DNA from: an uncultured Bacteroidales bacterium
Lineage (GTDB): Bacteria > Bacteroidota > Bacteroidia > Bacteroidales > UBA932
Direction: 5' to 3'
Assembly (NCBI GenBank): GCA_900320795.1
Contig: ONTQ01000016.1
Coordinates: 1-33,297 of the forward strand
DNA: 33,297 bases
Numbering within the stretch: position 1 is the first letter of the stretch; each line of letters begins with the position of its first letter. Below the pieces are notes generated by a model. It was not told the DNA's origin. It saw only the letters and a program-made list of their open reading frames with translations, and searched no databases. Positions 15,468 through 24,486 of the stretch are shown here, one piece after another. The position numbers and the translations under genes were made by a program.

Positions 15468-16598
15468 TTATACTAGTTTATAAATTTCGTCGCAAATAAT
15501 CTGGGCCGCGTTTGTGAGCGCCATGGCATGGGCGTTCTTTTCCAGTTTGGCGATGCGCTCCGGGCTTTTCAACAGCGCCAGGGCGGTGGGCAGCAATTCG
15601 TCAAGGGCTTCATTGTCTTTCACCAGCATGGCGGCTTCTTTCCGCACCAGGGCCATGGCGTTGTGGGTCTGGTGGTCTTCGGCCACGTTGGGGGAGGGAA
15701 CGAATACAGTGGCTTTTCCCATGGCGCAGAGCTCGCTTACGGTGCTGGCTCCGCTCCGGGAGATGACGACGTCGGCAGCGGCGTAGGCCAGGTCCATCCG
15801 TGCGATAAAGTCATAATGGACAATGCCTTTCACCTGTGGATGCGCGGCCATGAAGGCATCGATGTCTTTCTTGTAATATTTGCCGCACTGCCAGATAATT
15901 TCCACGCCGTCTCCGTCCGGACAGCCGTCCTGGATCCAATGCTTCATGGCGCGGTTGAGCGTGCCGCTGCCCAGGCTGCCGCCCACGATGAAAAGATGCT
16001 TTGCCCCAGGGGTGAGATGATAGAACGAAAGGGCTTCGGCCTTCATCTGCGGAGTTGCAGGGCTGGAAACAGCCGTGCGGATGGGGTTTCCGGACAAGAC
16101 AATCTTGTCGGCCGGAAAAAATTTCTCCATCCCTTCATACGCCACGCAGATGGATTGTACGCGGCCGCCCAGCAGTTTGTTGGTAAGGCCGGCAAAGCCG
16201 TTCTGCTCCTGGATGACGGCGGGAATCTTCATGCCGGTGGCTGCCCAGAGGAGGGGAGCACTGGCAAAACCGCCCACCCCCACAGCTACATCGGGCTTGA
16301 ACTCCCGGACGATGGACTTGGCCCGGCGGATGCTGTCCAGCACCCGGAACGGAACCGTCAGGTTGTTCAGGAGGTTCTTCATGTTGAACTGCCGTTGCAT
16401 GCCCACCATGGGAAGGCCTTTGATGCGGTAACCTTCCGCAGGGACCTTTTCCATTTCCATCTTCCCTTCGGCTCCGACAAAAAGGATTTCCGTGGCAGGA
16501 TTCAGTTCCTTGAGCTTGTTCGCGATGGAGACGGCCGGGAAGATGTGACCTCCTGTGCCGCCGCCGCTGATAATGACTCTGATAGATTTGTATTCCAT
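15468..16598 (-). CDS. murG: UDP-GlcNAc:undecaprenyl-PP-MurNAc-pentapeptide transferase (MurG)
   Basis: MurG adds GlcNAc to lipid I to make lipid II at the cytoplasmic membrane face. The 376-residue GT-B protein has the N-terminal GGGTGGH (12-18), a second Gly-rich loop GGSLGSGTLN, and the donor-binding stretch SRSGASTVSELCAMGK followed by PSPNVAEDHQTHNA. The ATG at 16598 is preferred because it overlaps the ftsW TAA by one base (TAATG). An upstream in-frame start at 16622 would extend 24 bases into ftsW. Confidence 0.97.
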   Translation of the reverse strand: MEYKSIRVIISGGGTGGHIFPAVSIANKLKELNPATEILFVGAEGKMEMEKVPAEGYRIKGLPMVGMQRQFNMKNLLNNLTVPFRVLDSIRRAKSIVREFKPDVAVGVGGFASAPLLWAATGMKIPAVIQEQNGFAGLTNKLLGGRVQSICVAYEGMEKFFPADKIVLSGNPIRTAVSSPATPQMKAEALSFYHLTPGAKHLFIVGGSLGSGTLNRAMKHWIQDGCPDGDGVEIIWQCGKYYKKDIDAFMAAHPQVKGIVHYDFIARMDLAYAAADVVISRSGASTVSELCAMGKATVFVPSPNVAEDHQTHNAMALVRKEAAMLVKDNEALDELLPTALALLKSPERIAKLEKNAHAMALTNAAQIICDEIYKLV

Positions 16599-17962
16599 TA
16601 TGCTGTCGTATCTTGCGTCCATTCTTCGTGATGTTCTATGATGGGAGCCACTTCCGCTTCCCGGCGGGCCATGTTGTCCCGGGCATCCTTTGAGATGGAT
16701 AACAGAATGCCGAAAACCACGCTGAAGACCAGGAATGCATTGGTTCCGTGACTGACCAGCGGAAGGGTCTGCCCCGTCTGGGGCACCAGCGGCAGGTGGA
16801 CGTTTACGGCCATGTGCATGAACGCCTGTCCCGTCACCAGGATAATCAGCCCTGTCATGATGATTTTGTCGTAATACCGGTCACATTCCTTGGCCACCAT
16901 CGTCCCCCGGGCCAGCAGGCTGAAGTACAGGATAATCAGGATGGCTGCGCCCCAGATACCTGTTTCCTCTACGATGAAGCTGAACATATAGTCGCCGAAA
17001 ATTACCGGAACCTGATATTTCTGGGTGCTGTTGCCGATTCCCTTTCCCATGAGCCCGCCTTCCTTGATGGCCAGGAGGGCCCCCACGGGCTGATCCAGCT
17101 TGCCGCGGGCCTGCCGCCATTCCAGCGATTCACGCTTGGAAGACAGCAATTGCTGCATGGTGGCATCATCGTCCTGCGTAATGCGGCCGATGGCCGTGCC
17201 GATGCGGCTTTCCTTGAGCCAGCCGGCTTTATAGGCCCCGAACATCAGTCCCACGCCCAGCAGTCCGACGGCCACGACGTAACCGATGTCCCGCCAGTCA
17301 ATTCCTCCGACCAGTACCATCAGCACCATAATGGCTCCGATGAACAGGGCGCTGGAATTGGACCCCATCATGACCATGAGGGTAGTGATGAGGATGGGAA
17401 GATAGATATAGAGGATCTTCTGCCAGATATCCTTCGTGAGGAAGGACAGGCGCGGGACATGCTGCCCCAGGAGCGGACCCCATTTGAAGTCGCCGTTCTT
17501 GAACGTGTCCAGAGCCCATCCCAGGTACATAATCATGAAAAGCTTTACGAACTCGTACACATGTACCTGCTTGCCGGCCACGATGAGAATGCGCCGCGCG
17601 CCGTTGATTTCTCCCGCCCTTACGATGCCCAGGTTCAGGTTGAGCACCAGGATGATGAGGATTCCGAAACTGAGCGCAAAGCCGAACTGGGACAGCTTCC
17701 GGTACCATTCCACCTTTACGAAATAATAGAAGCCGAAGATAATGACGAAGCCCAGCGCTACCACCTTGAGTTGGTTCACCATGATGGAGACACGGTCCAT
17801 GCCGGTGTCGTTGGCCAGGCGCGGAGTGCTGGAAAACACCGAAATCACGGAGATGAGCATCAGGAACAGGGCAATCAGGAGGATGACCTTGTCCCCGGAG
17901 AAGCGGTCCATGAAACTGGTGAGATGTCCCAGAAAGCTGCCTTTCGTCTTCTCTTCTGCCAT
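16598..17962 (-). CDS. ftsW: Septal peptidoglycan polymerase FtsW (SEDS family)
   Basis: FtsW polymerises lipid II at the septum together with the transpeptidase FtsI. The 454-residue protein has about ten membrane helices, the first near residues 27-44. The SEDS features are present: GINGARRILIVAG-like segment after the third helices (here EINGARRILIVAGKQV), and in the large extracytoplasmic loop VPVIFGDYMFSFIVEETG, which carries the expected catalytic Asp. The C-terminal helices include LPLVSHGTNAF, matching the family PFxSYGGS region. Location between murD and murG favours FtsW over RodA. murD ends five bases upstream. Confidence 0.95.
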   Translation of the reverse strand: MAEEKTKGSFLGHLTSFMDRFSGDKVILLIALFLMLISVISVFSSTPRLANDTGMDRVSIMVNQLKVVALGFVIIFGFYYFVKVEWYRKLSQFGFALSFGILIILVLNLNLGIVRAGEINGARRILIVAGKQVHVYEFVKLFMIMYLGWALDTFKNGDFKWGPLLGQHVPRLSFLTKDIWQKILYIYLPILITTLMVMMGSNSSALFIGAIMVLMVLVGGIDWRDIGYVVAVGLLGVGLMFGAYKAGWLKESRIGTAIGRITQDDDATMQQLLSSKRESLEWRQARGKLDQPVGALLAIKEGGLMGKGIGNSTQKYQVPVIFGDYMFSFIVEETGIWGAAILIILYFSLLARGTMVAKECDRYYDKIIMTGLIILVTGQAFMHMAVNVHLPLVPQTGQTLPLVSHGTNAFLVFSVVFGILLSISKDARDNMARREAEVAPIIEHHEEWTQDTTA

Positions 17963-17967
17963 ACGGT

Positions 17968-19302
17968 TTACAGGTTGCGGACGGCAGCTTTGAACTGCTC
18001 GCCCCGGTCTTCATAATTCTTGAACAGGTCGAAACTGGCGCAGCAGGGACTCAGGAGAACCACATCACCGGCTTTTGCCAGGCGGGAGGCCTTCTGGACA
18101 GCTTCCTGTGCCGACAGGGCGTCGGTAATCGTGGGAACCATCCCCTCAAAAGCCGAGTGGATCTTGCTGTTGTCCACGCCCAGGCAGACGATCGCTTTCA
18201 CCTTCTGCTTGACCAGATTGTTGAGGACACTGTAGTCATTGCCCTTGTCGGTCCCGCCCACAATCCACACAACCGGCTGGGTCTGGCATTCGAGTGCATA
18301 CCAGGCACTGTCCACGTTCGTGGCCTTGGAGTCGTTGATATACATTACATCCTTAATGCTCAGGACCGGCTCCAGCCGGTGTTCAATCGGCTGGAAAGTG
18401 GAGAGTGAGCGACGGATGACATCGCTCTCGATGCCGGTGGCCTTGGCTGCCAGGGCGGCTGCCATGGAATTGTAGATGTTGTGCTTTCCGCCCAGGGCCA
18501 GGTCTCTCAGGAATATGTCGGTTTCCTCTTTGTCATAACGGAGAACCATCCTGTCTTCCTTCAGGAAAGCGCCCTGTGCCACCTCCTTCTCCTGGGAGAA
18601 GGGGAGCATCTTGCAGCGGAGCACGATCTTTGACAGGTGTCCGACCGTGATGGAGTCATCGGAATCGAAGATGAAGCAGTCATCGCTGCGGAGGTTCTTG
18701 GTAATCTTGAATTTGGCGGCGACGTAGTTCTCCATCTTGTGGTCGTAACGGTCCAGATGGTCCGGCGTGATATTGGTAATAATGGCGATGTCCGGCCGGA
18801 AATCGTAGATGTCATCCAGTTGGAAACTGCTGATTTCCAACACATAATAATCGAAATGTTCGGTGGCTACCTGATAGGCGTAGCTCTTGCCGATATTGCC
18901 GCCGAGGCCCACATTCAGCCCGGCGTTCTGCAGTAGGAAATAAATGAGCGACGTGGTGGTGGTCTTGCCGTTGGAGCCGGTGATGCAAATCTTCCTGGCC
19001 GGGTCGAAACGGCTGGCAAATTCGATTTCGGACACCAGGTGGATTCCGTTTTCGCGGATCTTCTTCACCATGGGAGCCGTTTCGGGGATGCCGGGCGACT
19101 TGACAATTTCATCGGCATTGAGTATTTTTTCTTCCGTATGCTGTCCTTCCTCATAGGGAATCTCCCATTTCTGAAGTTCCTTGGCATACTCTTCCTTGAT
19201 CTGTCCCTTGTCGCTCAGGAACACATCAAAACCTTTCACTTTGGCCAGAACTGCGGCGCCGACGCCACTTTCGGCACCTCCCAATACTACTACTCTTGAC
19301 AT
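17968..19302 (-). CDS. murD: UDP-N-acetylmuramoyl-L-alanine--D-glutamate ligase (MurD)
   Basis: MurD adds D-Glu to UDP-MurNAc-L-Ala. The 444-residue protein begins VVVLGGAESGVGAAVLA, the MurD nucleotide-sugar loop. It has the ATP loop GSNGKTTTT at 109-117, LEISSFQLDD and NITPDHLDRYD in the central domain, and VWIVGGTDKGNDY in the C-terminal domain. All are standard for MurD. The start lies three bases after the mraY stop and ftsW starts five bases after its stop, within the dcw operon. Confidence 0.97.
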   Translation of the reverse strand: MSRVVVLGGAESGVGAAVLAKVKGFDVFLSDKGQIKEEYAKELQKWEIPYEEGQHTEEKILNADEIVKSPGIPETAPMVKKIRENGIHLVSEIEFASRFDPARKICITGSNGKTTTTSLIYFLLQNAGLNVGLGGNIGKSYAYQVATEHFDYYVLEISSFQLDDIYDFRPDIAIITNITPDHLDRYDHKMENYVAAKFKITKNLRSDDCFIFDSDDSITVGHLSKIVLRCKMLPFSQEKEVAQGAFLKEDRMVLRYDKEETDIFLRDLALGGKHNIYNSMAAALAAKATGIESDVIRRSLSTFQPIEHRLEPVLSIKDVMYINDSKATNVDSAWYALECQTQPVVWIVGGTDKGNDYSVLNNLVKQKVKAIVCLGVDNSKIHSAFEGMVPTITDALSAQEAVQKASRLAKAGDVVLLSPCCASFDLFKNYEDRGEQFKAAVRNL

Positions 19303-19305
19303 AAA

Positions 19306-20598
19306 CTAACGAATCTTTAACAATGCTAACGTGCTCACTGCCAGTATAATTCCAACAATCCAAAAGCGGACTGTGATCTTTGCTTCGTGCTGCGGAGGAA
19401 CCGGTTTGGCAAAGATGACCGGTCCCTCGGGTGCCTTCTTGTCCTGATAATGGTGGTGGAGCGGCGTCATGCTCCAGATACGGGTTCCCACCCCATTGCG
19501 CTTCTTGGTAAACTTGAACCAGGTGCGCTGCATCAGCACCGACAGGCTTTCGGCGAAGAAGATACCGCAGAGAAGGGGAATCAGCAGTTCTTTCCGCATC
19601 AGCACGGCGCTCACGCCGATGATGCCGCCGATGGTGAGGCTGCCTGTATCGCCCATAAACACCTGGGCGGGGAAGGAGTTGTACCAGAGGAATCCGGTCA
19701 GCGCCCCTACGAAGGCACTCATGAAGATGGCAATCTCTCCGGACCCCGGTATATACATGATGTTGAGGAAGTTGGAGTCGATGAGGTTGCCTCCCAGCCA
19801 GGCTATGATACCCAGTACGACGCCTACGATGGCCGATGTCCCGGCGGCCAGACCGTCCAGTCCGTCGGTGAGATTGGTTCCGTTGGAGCAGGCCGTAATC
19901 ACGAGGATGATCATCAGCACATAGATTCCCCATTTGGCATACCACCCCCAGGCGCCCTTCACGGGGGACAGCCAGCGGTAATCGAATTCGTGGTTCTTCA
20001 CGAAGGGAATCGTCGTCTTGGTGCTTTTCACCACGTCCTCTTCGACATACCGGCCACTGGTAACCGTTGTCTCCGTCTCCAGGGTGCGTTCCACGCTGGT
20101 GTCCACGGCCACTTTTTCGCGGACCACGATGTCGGGACTCATCCAGACCGTAAGGCCGATGAGAAGTCCCAGGACGACCTGGCCCAGGAGTTTGCCCTTC
20201 TCGGACATTCCTTCCTTGTTGTGTTTGAACACTTTGATATAGTCGTCTGCAAAGCCCAGGGCTCCGCACCACAGGGTGCTGATCAGCAGGAGGATCACAT
20301 AGATATTGGTGAGGTCGCAGAACAGCAGTACGCCCGAGAGGATGGAAACGATGATGATGATGCCACCCATCGTCGGGGTGCCTTTCTTCTGGATTTGTCC
20401 TTCCAAGCCCAGGTCACGGACCGTTTCTCCGATTTGCAGGCGGCGCAGACGGGCGATGATGCGTTTTCCGGCGAACATGGATACCAGCACGGCGGTAATC
20501 GCTGCCAGCATGGCGCGGAAGCTCAGATAATTCATCAGTCCCATGCCGGGGAAATCAACCCCGATGGAGTCCAGGTATCGGAAGAGATGGTAAATCAT
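19306..20598 (-). CDS. mraY: Phospho-N-acetylmuramoyl-pentapeptide transferase (MraY)
   Basis: MraY transfers phospho-MurNAc-pentapeptide to undecaprenyl phosphate, making lipid I. The 430-residue polytopic protein has KKGTPTMGGI, FADDYIK with the Asp pair, NLTDGLDGLA, FMGDTGSL and the loop motif TPLHHHYQ (379-386). It is longer than the roughly 360-residue E. coli enzyme for two reasons. A soluble segment rich in Thr and Val lies near residues 155-205, which I believe is common in Bacteroidota. About 14 extra residues follow HHHYQ before the conserved RFW segment. The start overlaps the murE stop by four bases. Confidence 0.96.
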   Translation of the reverse strand: MIYHLFRYLDSIGVDFPGMGLMNYLSFRAMLAAITAVLVSMFAGKRIIARLRRLQIGETVRDLGLEGQIQKKGTPTMGGIIIIVSILSGVLLFCDLTNIYVILLLISTLWCGALGFADDYIKVFKHNKEGMSEKGKLLGQVVLGLLIGLTVWMSPDIVVREKVAVDTSVERTLETETTVTSGRYVEEDVVKSTKTTIPFVKNHEFDYRWLSPVKGAWGWYAKWGIYVLMIILVITACSNGTNLTDGLDGLAAGTSAIVGVVLGIIAWLGGNLIDSNFLNIMYIPGSGEIAIFMSAFVGALTGFLWYNSFPAQVFMGDTGSLTIGGIIGVSAVLMRKELLIPLLCGIFFAESLSVLMQRTWFKFTKKRNGVGTRIWSMTPLHHHYQDKKAPEGPVIFAKPVPPQHEAKITVRFWIVGIILAVSTLALLKIR

Positions 20599-22058
20599 TC
20601 GGCAAGCAGTTTGAAGGTTTCAGTAACGATTTCTTTTTCGTTGAAGGGATGTTTTTCATGGCCGATGACCTGGTAGGTCTCGTGTCCCTTCCCGGCCAGG
20701 AGGATAGTGCTTTCCCGGGGAGCGGTGAGAATGGCCGTGCGGATGGCTTCGCGGCGGTCGGTGACCACCAGTGACTTGGCCATGCCCTTCCCGTCCAGCC
20801 CGGCTTTGATGTCATGGATGATGGCTTCGGGGTCTTCGGTACGGGGGTTGTCCGAAGTAATGACCAGCCGGTCGGCCAGTTTCTCGGCCACCTGGGCCAT
20901 TTCCGGACGTTTGGTCTTGTCCCGGTCTCCGCCACAGCCAAACAGGCAAACCAGCGTCCTTTCGGGCGCGATGTCACGGAGGGTTGTCAGAACGTTCTCC
21001 AGCGCATCCGGCGTATGGGCATAGTCCACGATGACGGAAAGGCCTTTGGGACCGCGGATGTTCTCCAGCCGGCCCGGCGCGCTCTCCAGGCGGGAGAGGG
21101 CCACCAGGGTTTCTGTGGAATCGGCCCCAAGACACACGGCGGCACTGTAGATGGCCAGGAGGTTATAGGCATTGTGCCGGCCGATCAGGCGGCACCAGGT
21201 GTCGGTTCCGTCGATTTTGAGGAGCATTCCGTCAAAGTTCTGCTCCAGGATACGGGCGGTATGGTCTGCGAGCCCCTGCACCGAATAGGTCACTACCTGT
21301 GCCTTGGTATTCTGCACCATCACCGCTCCATTGCGGTCGTCGTCATTGATCAGGGCGATGGCGTCCTTCGGCAGCTGGTCGAAAAACAGTTTCTTGCAGC
21401 GGAGGTATTCGGCGAAGGTCTTGTGGTAGTCCAGGTGGTCGTGGGTGAGGTTGGAGAAAATGCCCATGGCAAACTGCAGCCCTGTGACACGGTCCTGTTC
21501 AACGCCGATCGAACTCACTTCCATGAAGCAGTATTCGCAGCCGGTTTCCACCATACGGGCGAGCAGGCTGTTGAGCGTAATGGGATCTACAGTTGTGTTT
21601 TCGGTCTCCAGGCGCTCTTCGCCCACATAGTTGGCAATGGTGGAGAGGAGACCGCAGGAGTAACCGAGACTGCGGAAAAGATGGTACAGAAGCGTTACCG
21701 TGGTGGTTTTTCCATTGGTGCCGGTGATGCCTACCAGGGTGAGTTTCCCGGACGGGTGTCCATAGAAGGCATCGGCCGCAAGGGCCACTGCCTTCCGGCT
21801 GTTGGCTACCTTTACGAAGCATCGTCCGGAGAGGGCCTCTGCTCCTTCCGGAAGTTCTTCGCAGATGATGGCGACAGCACCTCTGTCCAGAGCCTGCGGA
21901 ATGTAGGCGTGGCCGTCGCTGGCATAGCCCCTGACGGCAATGAACAGTGCTCCGGGAATGACTTTCCGGGAGTCGCTGCAAATGGCCGTTACGTTCACAT
22001 CGGCAGGTCCCTGGACAGAGACCGTATCAAAGTGCTGTATGAGTTCGCTCAGTTTCAT
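20595..22058 (-). CDS. murE: UDP-MurNAc-L-Ala-D-Glu ligase adding the third residue, probably meso-DAP (MurE)
   Basis: MurE adds the third stem residue. The 487-residue protein has the ATP loop GTNGKTTT at 113-120, NLTHDHLDYH near 203-212, a Lys-rich YLRCKK segment where the carbamylated lysine is expected, and DNPR at 403-406. DNPR is the motif linked to meso-diaminopimelate as substrate, so DAP-type murein is likely. One deviation is MEVSSIG at 179-185: the family almost always has His after SS (MEVSSH). Start and stop overlap ftsI by one base and mraY by four bases respectively. murF is not found between murE and mraY. Confidence 0.96.
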   Translation of the reverse strand: MKLSELIQHFDTVSVQGPADVNVTAICSDSRKVIPGALFIAVRGYASDGHAYIPQALDRGAVAIICEELPEGAEALSGRCFVKVANSRKAVALAADAFYGHPSGKLTLVGITGTNGKTTTVTLLYHLFRSLGYSCGLLSTIANYVGEERLETENTTVDPITLNSLLARMVETGCEYCFMEVSSIGVEQDRVTGLQFAMGIFSNLTHDHLDYHKTFAEYLRCKKLFFDQLPKDAIALINDDDRNGAVMVQNTKAQVVTYSVQGLADHTARILEQNFDGMLLKIDGTDTWCRLIGRHNAYNLLAIYSAAVCLGADSTETLVALSRLESAPGRLENIRGPKGLSVIVDYAHTPDALENVLTTLRDIAPERTLVCLFGCGGDRDKTKRPEMAQVAEKLADRLVITSDNPRTEDPEAIIHDIKAGLDGKGMAKSLVVTDRREAIRTAILTAPRESTILLAGKGHETYQVIGHEKHPFNEKEIVTETFKLLAE

Positions 22059-24148
22059 TATTTCAAAGTAATTTTCACAGTTTGTCCCTTTTCGTACCTG
22101 CTTCCGGCGGTGGGGGACTGGGACGCCACATGGCCGGTTCCGCTGTACTGGCAGTTGAGCCCCATGGATTCCAGGGTGTACAGGGCGTCCTTGAGCCCTA
22201 CGCCCTTCAAGTCCGGCACGCGGCCTTTCTCAGTAACGAGATTCTTTTCCATCACGGGTACGCTGGCGGCGGGCTTCAGGGTCTGGTCCCATTCTCCGTC
22301 CAGCGCATAGAGCTTGTCCACAATCTCGCGGACGGCAAGGGCCGGCATGGTGCCACCATAGAAGTTCCGGTGTGAAGGATAGGAGTAAACGGTGACCAGG
22401 ATGGTGTATTTGGGGTTTTCGGCCGGGAAGAACCCGACAAAGGTTCCTTGGAATTTCTTTCGGCCGTACGCGTCGCTGTAGGGATCGGCGCTGCCACCCC
22501 GCTCCGCAGACGAGAGGACGACGCGGGCCGTTCCGGTCTTACCGGCGACGGAGAGTTTGGCATTCTTCAGCCGGGTGGCGGTACCCTCGTTCACGACGGA
22601 ACGGAGGGCGCGCGTGACCGTATCGGCCGTGGCGGGGGAACAGATGCTGCTGTTGAGGGCGGAGGGCTCGAATCGTTTGATGACCTTTCCCTCTTTTTCC
22701 ACGCTCTCGACCAGATAGGGCTTCATCATGGTGCCTTTGTTGGCAATGCCGTTATAGAACGTGACTACATGCAGGGGTGTAACGGCCATGCTGTATCCAT
22801 AGGCCGTGGTTCCCAGGGTGGTTTTGGACCAGCCCGGCGTGCCGGGACGGTTCACCACGGGCGTACCCATGCCGGAAATGTCAAAGTCGAAAGGCTCGCC
22901 AAAGCGGTAAGAGTAGATGTGGTCGAACATCTCCTGCGGCTTTTTCCCGTAATACGTTTCTGCCAGATAGGTGAATACGTAGTTGGAGGATATTTCGAAG
23001 CCGTGCATGACGGTGATGTCTCTCCGGCCGGTTTCCCGCTGATAGTCCAGGATGTGGACATCCTGGTTGTAACCGCCGGGGACAAAACCGTTGTTGGTCG
23101 GCAGCGTCTGCTCCAGGTTTTTGACATAGCCGTCCTCCACCAGGGAAACCAGGGTGACTGTTTTCATGACGGAGCCCTGTTCTCCCACTTCTCTCAGGCA
23201 CAGGTTTTCGCGTTCCCACAAGGTGGTTTGGGGAGTGTTGCCGCGGGACAGGTTTACCATGGCGCGGATGGCCCCCGTCTTGGCTTCCATGATGATGCAG
23301 ATGCCGGCGCGGACGCCGTCATCGGCCTGGATCTGGGCACGGAGAGCCCGGTCGGCGATGTCCTGGAAGTCGACGTTGAGCGTGGTGCGGATGTCATTGC
23401 CGTCCTGTACCTTCACCTGGGCCGAATCCAGGTCGCGGACCCAGCGCTTGTTGTCGGTCACGCGACGCCATTCGTAGCCTTCGCGACCATGCAGTTCACT
23501 GTCGAAACTGGACTCCAGGCCAATCCGGTTCTGCTCTTTCACGTAGCCGATGACGCGGCGGGCGAGGGAGTCGTACGGGTAGATGCGTTCCTCGTGCTTC
23601 TCCACGATGAATCCGCCGGTGTAGGGTCCTTCCCGGAACAGGGGGAAGGTCTTGACCTTATCCAGGGTGCTCAGGTCAACATTTTTCTGGATGCGGAGGT
23701 ATTTGGCGCCCTTGTCACGGCCGTCCAGGATGGCCTTTGCGTAGGCGTCGGCGCTTTTGTCCCTGAACTCGTTGCTCAGGTAAGTGGCCAGTTCGCGGGC
23801 TTTGGCCTTCCAGGCACGCTCGAGGCTGTCTTTCCCCAGGTCGATGTAGTCCTGCTTGCGGACCGTGCAGTCCATGTAGATGTCATAGAGCGGAGCCGAG
23901 ATGGCCAGGGGCCTTCCGTCCGTGGCGAGGATTTTTCCGCGCACCGGATGGTCCACATGCTTCTGGACGGAGGGACGAAACAGGCCGATGACCCTGTCGT
24001 CCACCGAGTAGGTGGCCTGGATTTGTACGATGCGCACCATGATGGCAATCCCCAGGAGCATAAACAGCAGGGACAGGAAGAACATCACCACGTGGATTCT
24101 GTCGCGGTTTTCGATGGTGTCCTTTATTTCACTCTGTTTCTTGCTCAT
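22058..24148 (-). CDS. ftsI: Septal penicillin-binding protein (FtsI/PBP3-type transpeptidase) with PASTA domain
   Basis: This class B PBP cross-links septal peptidoglycan in partnership with FtsW. The 696-residue protein has a membrane anchor at about 20-40, the PBP dimerisation domain, and a transpeptidase domain with SVMK (326-329, acylated Ser326), SSN (387-389) and KTG (537-539). A single PASTA domain follows at about 641-696 (RVPDLKGVGLKDAL...). The residue before the Gly-Ser of the active site is Gln rather than the usual Pro. The start overlaps the ftsL-like gene by four bases and the stop overlaps murE by one. Position in the dcw cluster supports a septal rather than an elongasome role. 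Confidence 0.95.
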   Translation of the reverse strand: MSKKQSEIKDTIENRDRIHVVMFFLSLLFMLLGIAIMVRIVQIQATYSVDDRVIGLFRPSVQKHVDHPVRGKILATDGRPLAISAPLYDIYMDCTVRKQDYIDLGKDSLERAWKAKARELATYLSNEFRDKSADAYAKAILDGRDKGAKYLRIQKNVDLSTLDKVKTFPLFREGPYTGGFIVEKHEERIYPYDSLARRVIGYVKEQNRIGLESSFDSELHGREGYEWRRVTDNKRWVRDLDSAQVKVQDGNDIRTTLNVDFQDIADRALRAQIQADDGVRAGICIIMEAKTGAIRAMVNLSRGNTPQTTLWERENLCLREVGEQGSVMKTVTLVSLVEDGYVKNLEQTLPTNNGFVPGGYNQDVHILDYQRETGRRDITVMHGFEISSNYVFTYLAETYYGKKPQEMFDHIYSYRFGEPFDFDISGMGTPVVNRPGTPGWSKTTLGTTAYGYSMAVTPLHVVTFYNGIANKGTMMKPYLVESVEKEGKVIKRFEPSALNSSICSPATADTVTRALRSVVNEGTATRLKNAKLSVAGKTGTARVVLSSAERGGSADPYSDAYGRKKFQGTFVGFFPAENPKYTILVTVYSYPSHRNFYGGTMPALAVREIVDKLYALDGEWDQTLKPAASVPVMEKNLVTEKGRVPDLKGVGLKDALYTLESMGLNCQYSGTGHVASQSPTAGSRYEKGQTVKITLK

Positions 24149-24486
24149 TTCTTTTTTATGATTGTCGCGGGCTCCTGGGGCAGGCTCAGGTCCACGCCCA
24201 GTTCTTTGAGACGGGCTTCTGCGGCCGATGCGCTGTGCAGTTTCACCAGGGCGGCTTCCTTCTCGGCATAATGGATGCGGAGCTGGTCAATTGCAACCTG
24301 GTTGTCACCGGCTTTGGTAAGGGTTTTGTCAACCTGCAGGCTCAGAAGGATGGTTACCCACATGAGCAGAAACAGGTACATGATATGCATATAGTATTTG
24401 TCGGCCCGGATCCGGAGCAGGAATTCTCCGTTTCTCAAGGCGCGCATCAGGTTGCGGAAGGTGGTCCAGGCGCTTTTGAAGCTCAT
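24145..24486 (-). CDS. ftsL: FtsL-like division protein, Bacteroidota type
   Basis: The 113-residue protein has a basic cytoplasmic region, one membrane helix at about 33-51, and a periplasmic coiled coil at about 60-95, ending in LKELGVDL. This is the architecture of FtsL, which forms a complex with FtsB/DivIC and activates FtsWI. The gene sits exactly where ftsL lies in other dcw clusters, between rsmH and ftsI, overlapping each by four bases. Sequence similarity across FtsL proteins is low, so architecture and position are the main evidence. Its likely partner is the DivIC-like protein at 7535-7858. Confidence 0.88.
   Translation of the reverse strand: MSFKSAWTTFRNLMRALRNGEFLLRIRADKYYMHIMYLFLLMWVTILLSLQVDKTLTKAGDNQVAIDQLRIHYAEKEAALVKLHSASAAEARLKELGVDLSLPQEPATIIKKK

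Noticed and set aside
19395-19425. Two ACCGGT hexamers 18 bases apart in the mraY insertion region
   Set aside because: Each is a self-palindromic 6-mer in GC-rich coding DNA; there is no extended arm as in folP, so chance is sufficient.
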